Assembly: GCF_014641595.1 (NCBI RefSeq)
Contig: NZ_BMIA01000001.1
Coordinates: 2,418,426 to 2,482,425, forward strand
Direction of reading: 5' to 3'
DNA length: 64,000 bases
Source: Dyadobacter endophyticus
GTDB lineage: Bacteria > Bacteroidota > Bacteroidia > Cytophagales > Spirosomataceae
In this document: positions 43,702 through 51,889 of the stretch, in pieces
Position numbering within the stretch: position 1 is the first letter of the stretch
Layout: every line of letters begins with the position of its first letter
Notes under the pieces: generated by a model
Databases searched by the model: none
What the model was told of the DNA's origin: nothing
Seen by the model: the letters and a program-made list of their open reading frames with translations, nothing else
Position numbers and translations under genes: made by a program

Positions 43702-44427
43702 TCAGTCGATTTTGGTGACAGTCATGTATGCACGTCCGCAGGTTCCTGTCCAGATGGGATTGACTGGCGGATTTCCATCGGTTTGCATCGTGTACCCTTC
43801 CAGCGAGATTCCGTCACCTGCTGTTAATTTCCCCGTGTAAACCACGGATTGCCAGTCCCCGGCTGTCAGGCCCATCGGGCTGGCTCCCTTGAAAATCGGA
43901 CCGCCATTTTCCGATACTACCCATATCCTTGTCCAGAGCGTTACGCCGGCACCCGTTGTGCTGATACACGACAATCCAACCTGCACGGAGTAAGTACCGT
44001 CCGCGGGAACAGTATACCGTTTGGTAGATGCGTTCCAGCCTGCCGCACCCAGCGTAGGGACAAGCGGAAGCCGCTGATCCGGTTCGTCATGGGTTGTGAA
44101 AGTGGGAATCGTAGCAAGCCCGGTAATAGCCCCGCTGAATGCAGTTACCGGAATCGAGAGATCGGACTGGCTTTGCCAGGTAGCCACACCGTTCGCATCG
44201 GACGTTAATACCTTTTTATCGCCCTGGGAACCGTCAGCGATGGTCAGTTTGCCCGTCGTTTTGTGAATGCTGATTTTTTTGGCAGGATCCGTACTTTCAA
44301 CTTCGAGGTTATTGTTCGGATTGATTGTCGTGGGATTGGAGCCGATCTTCACCTGACCGAAAGTGGCAGCACCGGTTGCCACCGTCATGGCAATCGCCAG
44401 TGCTGAAAAGAGTCGAATTGTTTTCAT
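43702..44427 (-). CDS. Exported beta-rich protein, C1q/TNF-like C-terminal half (tentative)
   Basis: A 241-aa protein with a signal peptide (MKTIRLFSALAIAMTVATGAATFGQ). The segment VKIGSNPTTINPNNNLEVES followed by KKISIHKTTGKLTIADGSQGDKKVLTSDANGVATW recurs in Bacteroidota surface proteins that carry tail-fibre-like stalks. The C-terminal 130 residues (RYTVPADGTYSVQVGLSC, VYTGKLTAGDGISLEGY) have the strand pattern of C1q-like jelly-roll domains. It may be a trimeric secreted protein. It is 121 bp upstream of the T9SS gene on the same strand. Function unknown. Confidence 0.75.
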   Translation of the reverse strand: MKTIRLFSALAIAMTVATGAATFGQVKIGSNPTTINPNNNLEVESTDPAKKISIHKTTGKLTIADGSQGDKKVLTSDANGVATWQSQSDLSIPVTAFSGAITGLATIPTFTTHDEPDQRLPLVPTLGAAGWNASTKRYTVPADGTYSVQVGLSCISTTGAGVTLWTRIWVVSENGGPIFKGASPMGLTAGDWQSVVYTGKLTAGDGISLEGYTMQTDGNPPVNPIWTGTCGRAYMTVTKID

Positions 44428-44470
44428 GAAGTGATTTGTTTGTGGAACTATGGTTGAGTTTGAAACAGAA

Positions 44471-44478
44471 CAAATCTA
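44471..44478 (-). promoter_or_regulatory. -7 promoter element of the C1q-like gene
   Basis: On the minus strand TAGATTTG matches TANNTTTG, 43 bp upstream of the ATG at 44427. A TTG (44496-44498) lies 17 bp farther upstream, close to the expected -33 spacing. Confidence 0.55.
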
Positions 44479-44580
44479 CAATCGCAGGATTACTTCAATC
44501 TGTCGACATACGAAATAGTTATCGTAGATCAAGCCCTACAAAGTAGTACAAATACTACTTTGCAATAGCTGGATACAACG

Positions 44581-44612
44581 AAAAAAAGTCTGCACCCCGA
44601 AGATATGCAGAC
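44581..44612 (-). terminator. Terminator after the unknown-family gene at 44638
   Basis: On the minus strand GTCTGCA (44612-44606) pairs with TGCAGAC (44594-44588), followed by seven T (44587-44581). It lies 25 bp after the stop codon. Confidence 0.8.
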
Positions 44613-44637
44613 ATTAGATTTTTTAACTAGTTATTCC

Positions 44638-45765
44638 CTAACCAGCCCCCACGTAGCTCCGGATATCAAAAACGTTAAGGCCTAAAATGACCGGATTCCC
44701 CGGTGCAGATTTGAACCGTATCACCAGTGATCCGGGCCCCGTTGCAATGCTGTTGGAAAATACCGACGACGATATAGGGCAGTAAACAGGCCAGTCACCC
44801 ACCGCTGCTAGGCCTTTAATGATCACCTGTTCGGCCGGGGTAAAGTCTGCATCAGAAGTGAGGGTAAGCGTAATGCCATCGGCGGCAAACAGGGAGCCCA
44901 CAGCATGGGTAAAGCTTCCGGTAGCCCCGAAGTAGGCCTGCCAGTCGGCACTGTCGATCCACGGCGGAGTACACGGCGATGCCCATGCCTGGTGCAGCAG
45001 GAAGGAATTGTACCATTGCCCTGGCGTGACCGCGACGGTTGCGACATGGTCGAACTGGACGGAAACGGTGATCTTGCTCAATGCGAACTTCCTGCTCACA
45101 TGAAAGGCCGCCGAACTGCCCGTCCATATTCCGAAATAATTAGGGTCATCGCCGGGCACCCAGGAATTGGAAACATCCGGGTCGTCGTGGGTCGAGTCGA
45201 AGGAGAAGCTTGCCCCGGAAGAAGCCCGGAGGGTGTTTTTCAGATCCGAAAAAGTAGGCAAAAAATCCGCTGGTTTGGCATTTGGCCCTTCATAGGGCTG
45301 CAAAAGCGCCTGCGCGCCTTCGATCAGCAGTTGGGTGGAAAGGTCGGAGCGCCCGATGTTGGCTACTTCCGGCGCATTCACCATTGCCCACTGAAACCAC
45401 ACGGTCGGTAAGGTATTGGCGGGCGGAGGGGGCGTGATGGTTTTAAGGTAAGCCTGCCATTGCACATAGGTGTCGGCACCGATGTCCTCCACAAAATCGC
45501 TTTCGGGGAACGAAAGCCCATTCACCACCGCCGCGTACTGGCTGAAAAACGTTGGCTGCTGATAAAGCCAGCGATTGTATTTGAGCGTGACGGGTGGAAC
45601 GACATTGAAGGAATCCCAAAGAGCCTGGTCGCTCGTGGGTACCGCCGGAGGTTGTAGCAACTGGAAATGCCGGATCGACAGGTTCAGACTGGCCGCCAAC
45701 TGATTATACCACCCGTCGGTCACGGCGGTCATCGCTTCGGTAGGGGTATCGGTGATAGTTATCAT
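44638..45765 (-). CDS. Unrecognised protein family, paralogue A
   Basis: A 375-aa protein that I cannot assign. The ATG at 45765 is chosen because it is preceded by an AGGAAG ribosome-binding site; the frame is open to 45795. It shares its whole layout with the next gene upstream: a start around DGWYNQLAASLNLSIRHFQLLQP, then LWDSFNVVPPVTL, a middle AMVNAPEVANIGRSDLSTQLL, ASFSFDSTHDDPDVSNSW, and an end FTPAEQVIIKGLAAVGDWPVY ... PGNPVILGLNVF. There is no signal peptide, membrane helix or known motif. Four Cys are present, against none in its paralogue. The two genes form a unit with a terminator after each. Confidence 0.75.
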   Translation of the reverse strand: MITITDTPTEAMTAVTDGWYNQLAASLNLSIRHFQLLQPPAVPTSDQALWDSFNVVPPVTLKYNRWLYQQPTFFSQYAAVVNGLSFPESDFVEDIGADTYVQWQAYLKTITPPPPANTLPTVWFQWAMVNAPEVANIGRSDLSTQLLIEGAQALLQPYEGPNAKPADFLPTFSDLKNTLRASSGASFSFDSTHDDPDVSNSWVPGDDPNYFGIWTGSSAAFHVSRKFALSKITVSVQFDHVATVAVTPGQWYNSFLLHQAWASPCTPPWIDSADWQAYFGATGSFTHAVGSLFAADGITLTLTSDADFTPAEQVIIKGLAAVGDWPVYCPISSSVFSNSIATGPGSLVIRFKSAPGNPVILGLNVFDIRSYVGAG

Positions 45766-45804
45766 TTTGCTTCCTGAATAATGGTTTCCTTCCACATGGG
45801 TAAA

Positions 45805-45838
45805 ATCAAAAGAAGAAGGCTGGTCTTACCCAGCCTTC
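45805..45838 (-). terminator. Terminator between the two unknown paralogues
   Basis: GAAGGCTGG (45815-45823) pairs perfectly with CCAGCCTTC (45830-45838). On the minus strand it is followed by TTCTTTTGATTTT. It lies 11 bp after the stop of paralogue B and 39 bp before paralogue A starts. Confidence 0.75.
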
Positions 45839-45849
45839 CAAAGAAAACA

Positions 45850-47055
45850 CTAAGCAGTAGCCAGGCTGTTCGGAACGAATGCTTTGGCCGATTCGAAAAG
45901 CGAAACGCCCAGGTCCGCAGAGTGGCCTACAAATTCTCCGGCTGACAATACGTTCACACCCAGCACAACCGGTACCCCCGGAATACTGCTGGTAGTGATG
46001 GTCATATTGTTGTCCTTGTTGAATGTGACGCGGTTGGTCGACGTGCTGCCGCTATCGCCCGAATAGAACGGCCAGAAACCGGACGAGCCGCTGGATGTAA
46101 TCGTCTGCTGATCAACGGAAGAATACTTGGCATTCGAAGTAATGGTGATGGACATACCCGACGCCACGATCACGTTCGCGGAGAAGTATTGCATGTTACC
46201 ATCTGTGCCAAACGTATTGTTCCAATTAATGGGTGCTTTGTCTCTCCATGGGCTGCCGGTTTTGTTGGCAAATGCCAGACCCATCGCCGAAGAATAATAC
46301 CATGCGCCCGGTGTGTTGGGCAACACGAGAAGGTGCTCAAATTTCGCTTCGAGCTGAATGCGGCTGGAAGCGAATTGCTCGCTGAGCGTTGAGGTAGAGC
46401 TGCTGCCGCCCCACAGGCCGAAGAAACCCGAGGTCGAGCCGCCTGCCCAGGAGCTGCTTACATTTTTGTCCATCGTACTGCTGTCGAACGAGAACGAACG
46501 TGAAGGAGCGTTTGCCAATTGGTTTACCATATCGGCATAGTTCAGTTGCCAGTCGAAGTTGATCGGCAGGCCTTGAGGCGTGGTGTACACCAATGTAAGT
46601 TCGTTCTGTGCGGTAGCGATCGGGTCAAGCAGAATAGCCGCATAGTCGGAAGAACCGATATTGGCCACGTCCGGCGCGTTGAACATCGCCCAGTTTCTGA
46701 ACATCGTGGGGATCTGGTTCATACTTGGCGTAGGCTGTTTTTGCACATAAGCCTGCCATGCGAGAAAATTCTCGTCCCCGATATCCTTTCTCACATTGAT
46801 AGTCCGCGAAGCCTCCAGCGCCGAAAGCAAGCCTCTGTAATTGTTATAGAACTGGTTACCGCCGCTGGCAACAAACTGTGCGGTCAATGATTTGGGAGGG
46901 ATATTGTTGTAGTAAGCCCAGAAAGTCGGGTTTGCGGCAGTACCACTCGCAATCGGAGGTGCTGGCTGAATGATCTGAAAAGAGTCCTTACTCTGGCCTA
47001 AACCCTGGATCAAACCATTGTACCAGCCGTTTTGTAAATCTAGAAAATCGCTCAT
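45850..47055 (-). CDS. Unrecognised protein family, paralogue B
   Basis: A 401-aa protein of the same unknown family as the downstream gene. Shared landmarks are NGWYNGLIQGLGQSKDSFQIIQP (about 9-31), FWAYYNNIPPKSLT, AMFNAPDVANIGSSDYAAILLDPI, RSFSFDSSTMDKNVSSSWAGG, FGLWGGSSST, QFASSRIQLEAKFEHLL, and a C-terminal SVDQQTITSSGSSGFWPFYSGD ... PGVPVVLGVNVLSAGEFVG. It lacks Cys, a signal peptide and membrane helices; it is unusually rich in Ser, Asn and Ala. It looks like a soluble multi-strand protein. A 295-bp upstream region with an AAACACGTGTTT palindrome (47234-47245) may hold its control elements. Confidence 0.78.
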   Translation of the reverse strand: MSDFLDLQNGWYNGLIQGLGQSKDSFQIIQPAPPIASGTAANPTFWAYYNNIPPKSLTAQFVASGGNQFYNNYRGLLSALEASRTINVRKDIGDENFLAWQAYVQKQPTPSMNQIPTMFRNWAMFNAPDVANIGSSDYAAILLDPIATAQNELTLVYTTPQGLPINFDWQLNYADMVNQLANAPSRSFSFDSSTMDKNVSSSWAGGSTSGFFGLWGGSSSTSTLSEQFASSRIQLEAKFEHLLVLPNTPGAWYYSSAMGLAFANKTGSPWRDKAPINWNNTFGTDGNMQYFSANVIVASGMSITITSNAKYSSVDQQTITSSGSSGFWPFYSGDSGSTSTNRVTFNKDNNMTITTSSIPGVPVVLGVNVLSAGEFVGHSADLGVSLFESAKAFVPNSLATA

Positions 47056-47350
47056 TGTGACGTATGAATAATCCCCTTTTTTAAGACGTGCAGGATCCGT
47101 CCCCGTAATAATGCCTTTACAGGTAAGCCCGTTTTTTCGAGTGGTTGCTGATCTCCACTTTACAAAAGCTTTTGCCTGACAAAGGTTCGTAGAAATAATT
47201 CTTCAAAAACGACTACAAACACCTGTTTTTGAAAAACACGTGTTTACACCTGCCTGAATGGTAAACCGGTAGGAAATGAGGTGAAATGGGCCAGAAAAGG
47301 CTGATAGAAGCAAAAAAATATTATAGAAGTATTTCTATGTCAGAAATTTA

Positions 47351-47737
47351 CTAAACCGTCGCCGCAATCCAGTTCCGCACAATGGCGGCCAGCGCCTGCT
47401 CTCCCGCCTTCACGGCCTCCATATGCTTAAAAGAAGCGATCGCCCGGTCGTTTTCCCTCCAAACGAGCAGGCCTGACGCGTCCTGTATCAGCCTGCCTTT
47501 CGGCTGCTCCTTCACCTTCGCGCCACGGTGAAAAACGAGCTGGATTTGCTTGGGAGGTTGGATTCTCATCGTGACCCTGTCTTCAGGGCCTATTGAGTAG
47601 TTGGGGCCATTCCATTTGATATTTTCTTCCAGCAATGCATTTGCCTGCAAAATAATGAGGCGCAGCGCTTCAATCTCCTGCCTGAGCGGGTGATGCAATT
47701 CATCCAGAAATCGGGTAACGTCGTTATTAAGCGGCAT
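47351..47737 (-). CDS. DUF1801 family protein
   Basis: A 128-aa protein of the DUF1801/YdhG-like family. The start at 47737 (MPLNNDVTRFLDELHHPLRQEIEALR) is the family-like one; the longer frame to 47893 runs through the neighbouring VOC gene. Landmarks are the ENIKWNGPNYSIG motif and IQLVFHRGAKVK. The family is small, cytoplasmic and poorly characterised. It follows the VOC gene by 28 bp on the same strand and may be coexpressed. No catalytic residues can be named. Confidence 0.85.
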   Translation of the reverse strand: MPLNNDVTRFLDELHHPLRQEIEALRLIILQANALLEENIKWNGPNYSIGPEDRVTMRIQPPKQIQLVFHRGAKVKEQPKGRLIQDASGLLVWRENDRAIASFKHMEAVKAGEQALAAIVRNWIAATV

Positions 47738-47765
47738 GACCGGGAAAGTTATGATTGACAAAAAA

Positions 47766-48134
47766 TTACTCGATAAGTTTACAAAACCGGATCGTGTTGC
47801 CGTCCGCATCCGTGACATAAAACTCCCTCCGGCCCCAGGTCTGGTCCACCGGTCCCTGATGCACCTTCGAGCCGGCCCTGAGCGAAATGTCAAGCCCCCG
47901 CCCTATGTACTTCGCGAACAATGTATCCACATCTTCCACCCAAAAATAGACTACGGAGCCAAACAACCTTTCGCTTTCCGAGGTAGTTAGTTGCATGTTC
48001 CAGCCATCCCGGCCCAGGTCTACCACCGGGGAATCGGCATTATCATTCGGGTCGGTCATTTCGAAATCAAGCACCTCCGTGTAGTACCGGATAGCCTCGG
48101 CCATGTTTGTGACTTTGAATAGCGGGACGATCAT
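47766..48134 (-). CDS. VOC family (glyoxalase/bleomycin-resistance-like) protein
   Basis: A 122-aa VOC protein with two beta-alpha-beta-beta-beta modules: MIVPLFKVTNMAEAIRYYTEVLDFEMT at the start, and VYFWVEDVDTLFAKYIGRGLDI then WGRREFYVTDADGNTIRFCKL at the end. The second module keeps the metal-site Glu in the REFYVTDADGN pattern. Members bind bleomycin-type antibiotics or catalyse isomerisation or dioxygenation. Its substrate is unknown. It is divergent from the TonB-like gene. Confidence 0.9.
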   Translation of the reverse strand: MIVPLFKVTNMAEAIRYYTEVLDFEMTDPNDNADSPVVDLGRDGWNMQLTTSESERLFGSVVYFWVEDVDTLFAKYIGRGLDISLRAGSKVHQGPVDQTWGRREFYVTDADGNTIRFCKLIE

Positions 48135-48213
48135 AGCAACATATTAAGTTTTTACGGAACATTTTTTGGCATTATTGTATTTTATATTATATTTAATTAA
48201 ATTATATATTACC

Positions 48214-48699
48214 ATGAAGCCATTACCACTTACCGTCTTCGTCCTCGCGTTAGGCGCTTATATGACCGCCCATGCGCAGACGCGCAAACCTGCATTGCCG
48301 GAGGACACCATCACCTCGGAAATCATCTTGCAGGACTTGCTGTACCGCCATCCACCCGAAGTTGAAAATTTTTCAGAAGAAAAAGTCTTTGCGTGCCCCA
48401 TCGAGCAACAGCCGGAATACCCCGGCGGGACTCATGCAATGTACAAATTTATTGAAGCCAACCTTCGTATGCCTCGAAAGGCGAAAAACGCCCGGATTTC
48501 GGGGAGGGTATTTGTGAGTTTTCTTATAAAAGAAACAGGCGAGATCAGCGATATCACCGTTTTGAAAGGGCTTGGATTCGGGTGTGACGAAGAAGCGGTG
48601 CGAATAGTGGGGTTAATGCCCAAATGGAAACCAGCCAGACAGTCTAACAAAATTGTCAGGGTCAAATACAATCTACCCATCTTATTTAATATCAACTAA
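48214..48699 (+). CDS. TonB C-terminal domain protein with Sec signal
   Basis: A 161-aa protein. I start it at 48214 (MKPLPLTVFVLALGAYMTAHAQ), which gives a cleavable signal peptide instead of the usual TonB membrane anchor and Pro-rich spacer. The C-terminal ~90 residues are a TonB fold: EQQPEYPGGTHAMYKFIEANLRMP, GRVFVSFLIKETGEISDITVLKGLGFGCDEEAVRIV and MPKWKPARQSNKIVRVKYNLPILF. Such short exported TonB-domain proteins are common in Bacteroidota and cannot themselves couple to ExbBD; they may bind TonB boxes or partner proteins. It stands alone with a hairpin after the stop. Confidence 0.85.
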   Translation: MKPLPLTVFVLALGAYMTAHAQTRKPALPEDTITSEIILQDLLYRHPPEVENFSEEKVFACPIEQQPEYPGGTHAMYKFIEANLRMPRKAKNARISGRVFVSFLIKETGEISDITVLKGLGFGCDEEAVRIVGLMPKWKPARQSNKIVRVKYNLPILFNIN

Positions 48700-48701
48700 A
48701 A

Positions 48702-48732
48702 GCCGAAAACATACATTCCGCATGCTTTCGGC
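48702..48732. terminator. Probable bidirectional terminator
   Basis: GCCGAAAACAT (48702-48712) pairs with ATGCTTTCGGC (48722-48732), 10 of 11 positions. It lies between two convergent genes; reading minus, the stem is followed by TTTT. Confidence 0.6.
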
Positions 48733-48756
48733 CGATTATTAATCCACATTTCCATC

Positions 48757-49215
48757 CTACAACGCAACCGTCCTCGTAGAAATACCAACGCGATTCAGAA
48801 AGTTGATGTGGCTGATGCAAATGATCAGATCGCCGATCTCGCTGGTCGTGAAATGCGTTTTGACACTTTCATAGGTTTCGTCGGAAAGGCCGTCGACCGA
48901 AATGTGCGTGATCTCTTCGGTCAGTTGAAGCACGCTCCTTTCGGCCTCGGTGAACAGCGGGCTTTCTTTCCAGGCCGAAAGCGCAAATATCCTCCGGGCA
49001 GATTCGCCGATTTGCAAAGCCTCAGCGGTGTGGTAATCGATACAATAGGCACATTTATTGATCTGCGAAGCGCGGATCTTGATGAGCTCGATCAGGCTCC
49101 GGGGAACGGATGATGCGTATACGCGTTTTTCGATGGCGGACATATGCGTCCAGTATTGGGGTTCTTCCCTCCAGACATCCAGGCGGTGTTTAACAACTTT
49201 TTGCATGATTGACAT
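48757..49215 (-). CDS. Carboxymuconolactone decarboxylase (AhpD-like) family protein
   Basis: A 152-aa AhpD-like protein. The redox motif is CAYC in INKCAYCIDYHTAEAL, with the following His of the AhpD proton-relay pattern. Family segments include LIELIKIRASQINKCAYC and LTEEITHISVDGLSD. AhpD-type proteins have alkyl hydroperoxidase or thiol reductase activity. It follows the Crp/Fnr regulator gene by 57 bp on the same strand, and a perfect inverted repeat lies in that gap. A peroxide-defence role under this regulator is inferred. Confidence 0.9.
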   Translation of the reverse strand: MSIMQKVVKHRLDVWREEPQYWTHMSAIEKRVYASSVPRSLIELIKIRASQINKCAYCIDYHTAEALQIGESARRIFALSAWKESPLFTEAERSVLQLTEEITHISVDGLSDETYESVKTHFTTSEIGDLIICISHINFLNRVGISTRTVAL

Positions 49216-49261
49216 TGTTTTGTTTTGTACTACAAAATTCGTCAGGCATGCGAAGGAACTT

Positions 49262-49277
49262 CTTAAACTGGTTTAAG
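49262..49277. promoter_or_regulatory. Perfect inverted repeat upstream of the AhpD-like gene
   Basis: CTTAAAC-TG-GTTTAAG, arms of 7 bp, overlaps the last codons of the Crp/Fnr gene and lies 46 bp upstream of the AhpD-like start. Its size and symmetry suit a Crp/Fnr-type dimer. Operator function is inferred. Confidence 0.45.
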
Positions 49278-49845
49278 AAAGGTATTTCTTCCGGATCTCA
49301 CTGAGGTACTCGGGGGTAAAACCCAGGAACGAGGCCATCAGGTATTGCGGTACCCTTTGCAGGAAGGCCGGATATTTTTTGCTAAAATCCCGGTACAAAT
49401 CCTCCTTCGACAGATCGTACATCTTGCGCACCCTCATTTGCGAAGCCGCATACGCCCGCTGGAATACGAGATGAAAGTACTCGTTAAGTTCAGGAAATGC
49501 CGATAGCAGTTCTCGTTGTTGCGCGGCGGAAATAGCCAATACTTCGGTTGCTTCGATGGCGCGGATGGAAAATTGCGCAGTACCGCCATCCTGAAATGCC
49601 ATAAAATCGGTAGTCCACCAGTTTTCCAGTGCGAAATCAATGGTTTGTTCCACGCCATTCTGCCGTAGGTACAGCAAATGAACACATCCTTTCACAATAA
49701 AAAACTTCTCATGGCAACGCTGTCCTTCTTCGAGCAGCAACTCCTTTTTTTCAAAGGACCTCCTTACAAAGAAACCCCCGATCGCGTCGAGTTGCCCGGG
49801 CTTTACCGAAGAATATCGGGCAATATGGGTAATCAGTTCCTGCAT
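49273..49845 (-). CDS. Crp/Fnr family transcriptional regulator
   Basis: A 190-aa regulator; I start it at 49845 (MQELITHIARYSSVKPGQL), where the cyclic-nucleotide-binding-like domain begins. The beta-roll segment is KKELLLEEGQRCHEKFFIVKGCVHLLY, and a long dimer helix precedes a C-terminal helix-turn-helix (RVPQYLMASFLGFTPEYLSEIRKKYL). The C-terminal helix-turn-helix is degenerate in the typical Bacteroidota way. It is cotranscribed with the AhpD-like gene. The ligand is unknown; key cAMP-binding Arg/Ser residues are not evident. Confidence 0.9.
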   Translation of the reverse strand: MQELITHIARYSSVKPGQLDAIGGFFVRRSFEKKELLLEEGQRCHEKFFIVKGCVHLLYLRQNGVEQTIDFALENWWTTDFMAFQDGGTAQFSIRAIEATEVLAISAAQQRELLSAFPELNEYFHLVFQRAYAASQMRVRKMYDLSKEDLYRDFSKKYPAFLQRVPQYLMASFLGFTPEYLSEIRKKYLS

Positions 49846-50027
49846 AAGCGTGCTTCCGTTGTTGTGCGGGGTAAAAATAGCCACAATAATGCGCGCATAA
49901 ACCCTTTAAACACCCGGGCCCGAAAATGTTTTCTTCCGGCCTTGGCGTTTCGTTGTGAATTGAAATAAGTAAATTCGCAACAGCCCTGTATCCAACTCCG
50001 GGCTTTAAGACTAAACTTCCTGAAAAA

Positions 50028-51248
50028 ATGAAATTTGCAATCCACGCATTCCTTGCCGGTGCCACACTCACGCTTGCGCCATCGCTCTCGATCGCCCAGC
50101 AAACGGCAGCGCCGGCCGCCGGAGCCCCCGTTGAGACCAAAAAGCCCAACTCCGAGTACAAATCTGCATTTGCAGGCCAAACCCGCATTGGCTCGGTCGT
50201 AACCAAAACCCCCTATGAGGGGAAAGTACTGACATCCTCCCTCGAAAGACCATGGGGAATAGCAGTGCTGCCCGACGGCAAGTTTATCGTGACGGAAAAG
50301 GGCGGGACGATGCGTATCGTGTCTGCAACCGGCGAAGTTGGGAAACCGATTGACGGTGTACCCAAAGTAAACAGCGACGGCCAGGGTGGCCTGCTCGGCG
50401 TTACGCTTGATCCGGCTTTTGCTCAAAACAGAATGGTGTACTGGGCGTTTTCAGAGCCGCTGGCTGACGGAAACCTCACAGCCGTGGCGAAAGGCAAACT
50501 TTCGGCGGACGCGACGAAGCTGGAAAATGTTAAAGTTATTTATCAGGCAACTCCTGCCTATAAAGGGACGCTCCACTACGGCGGCCGCGTGAAATTTGCG
50601 AAGGACGGAAACCTGTTCGTATCGACCGGGGAGCGCTCCGACCTCGTTACACGCCCGCAAGCGCAGGACCTCAACTCCGGACTGGGTAAGGTAATCCGCA
50701 TTACCACGGACGGAAAACCTGCCAAAGGAAACCCGTTCATTGGCAAGGAAAATGCACGCCCCGAACTGTATTCATACGGACACCGCAACGTTCAGGGTCT
50801 GGCGATCAATCCGGTTACGGGCGATTTGTGGGAAACCGAATTCGGCCCAAGAGGTGGTGACGAGATCAACCGCGTATTGCCCGGCAAAAACTACGGCTGG
50901 CCAACCATCACCTACGGAATTGAGTACAGCGGCAAGCAGATTGGCGATGTGATTCAGCAAAAAGAAGGAATGGAACAACCGGTGTACTATTATGACCCCG
51001 TTATTTCCCCGAGCGGTATCACATTCTACGACGGCAAGCAAATACCCGAATGGAAAAATAACCTGTTCATCTCCTCCCTCAGCGGCATGCACGTTTGCCG
51101 GATCGTGATCAAAGACAATAAGGTTGTCGGCGAAGAACGACTTCTTTCCGGCGAAAACCAGCGTTTCAGGGACATTACCGAAGGCCACGACGGAGCGCTT
51201 TACGCCGTTACAGACCAGGGAAGACTGTATAAAATCGGTAAAAAGTAA
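50028..51248 (+). CDS. PQQ-dependent sugar dehydrogenase (soluble, YliI-like)
   Basis: A 406-aa protein with a signal peptide (about residues 1-24, ending SLSIAQ). It has the six-bladed propeller pattern of soluble aldose dehydrogenases: ERPWGIAVLPDGKFIVTEKGGTMRIV, GQGGLLGVTLDP, LHYGGRVKFAKDGNLFVSTGER, YSYGHRNVQGLAINP, and WETEFGPRGGDEINRVLPGKNYGWP. These include the catalytic His and PQQ-contact Arg regions. It oxidises aldose sugars to lactones in the periplasm with PQQ. No PQQ biosynthesis genes are in the window. A strong terminator follows. Confidence 0.92.
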   Translation: MKFAIHAFLAGATLTLAPSLSIAQQTAAPAAGAPVETKKPNSEYKSAFAGQTRIGSVVTKTPYEGKVLTSSLERPWGIAVLPDGKFIVTEKGGTMRIVSATGEVGKPIDGVPKVNSDGQGGLLGVTLDPAFAQNRMVYWAFSEPLADGNLTAVAKGKLSADATKLENVKVIYQATPAYKGTLHYGGRVKFAKDGNLFVSTGERSDLVTRPQAQDLNSGLGKVIRITTDGKPAKGNPFIGKENARPELYSYGHRNVQGLAINPVTGDLWETEFGPRGGDEINRVLPGKNYGWPTITYGIEYSGKQIGDVIQQKEGMEQPVYYYDPVISPSGITFYDGKQIPEWKNNLFISSLSGMHVCRIVIKDNKVVGEERLLSGENQRFRDITEGHDGALYAVTDQGRLYKIGKK

Positions 51249-51287
51249 TTTTCAGGAGCATTCTCCCGGAATAGCAAACCGACCCAC

Positions 51288-51334
51288 CACCCGTCGCACC
51301 GGCAACAGCGTTGTCATGCGACGGGTGTTTTGTT
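51288..51334 (+). terminator. Terminator of the sugar dehydrogenase gene
   Basis: CACCCGTCGCA (51288-51298) pairs perfectly with TGCGACGGGTG (51317-51327), an 11-bp stem with an 18-nt loop, followed by TTTTGTTTT. Confidence 0.88.
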
Positions 51335-51395
51335 TTAATAGCTGATTTTGAAAGGATTTGGTACGCTTATTGCTGGTTATATGCAGATATAAACC

Positions 51396-51869
51396 ATGAC
51401 CGATATGGAGAACTTAAAGCCCATTGTTAAACAGGTTATCAAGATCTGGCGTCTGTATAAGACCCTGCAACTGACGCTGACGCTTGCCATGCGCCATGAA
51501 ATCCCGTTCCGGATGCGGAAGCTGTTGAGTCGTGATTACATGATTTGCTCTGTATTGAAGAAAGAAATGGCTAATCTGTACGACGCGCTCAAATGCTGCA
51601 TGCAGGATGTTTGTATCACGCGCCCCGATACCGGAGCTACCATGGTTGTGGACGTAAAAGGCAATGTAGAGCTGGCAATGGGTAAAATCGTCAACGTGCA
51701 CCGGCAGATCATCGCAGAATACGAAACATTATTTGCGCTGGTCGATGGTTCTAATCTTAACCTTTCGTTGCTTCGACAGCATCGGAAACAAATGGCGCAA
51801 ATGACGGATGATCTTTCGGCACAATCGGAAAGACTGGAACCGGAAGATCATCGCCAGAACTACGTTTGA
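51396..51869 (+). CDS. Hypothetical helical protein
   Basis: A 157-aa protein without a recognised family. It appears all-helical: LKPIVKQVIKIWRLYKTLQLTLTLAM, LSRDYMICSVLKKEMANLYDALK and a charged C-terminal helix. It contains three Cys clustered at ALKCCMQDVC. No signal peptide or membrane helix. It stands alone after a terminator and converges with the GH31 gene, so it is probably an independent gene. A four-helix-bundle fold is a guess. Confidence 0.65.
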   Translation: MTDMENLKPIVKQVIKIWRLYKTLQLTLTLAMRHEIPFRMRKLLSRDYMICSVLKKEMANLYDALKCCMQDVCITRPDTGATMVVDVKGNVELAMGKIVNVHRQIIAEYETLFALVDGSNLNLSLLRQHRKQMAQMTDDLSAQSERLEPEDHRQNYV

Positions 51870-51889
51870 TGTGCCAGTGACCAGCGGGG

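Noticed and set aside
47738..47893. N-terminal extension of the DUF1801 protein to 47893
   Set aside because: The extension runs through the 3' end of the VOC gene in another frame; the family start pattern is at 47737.
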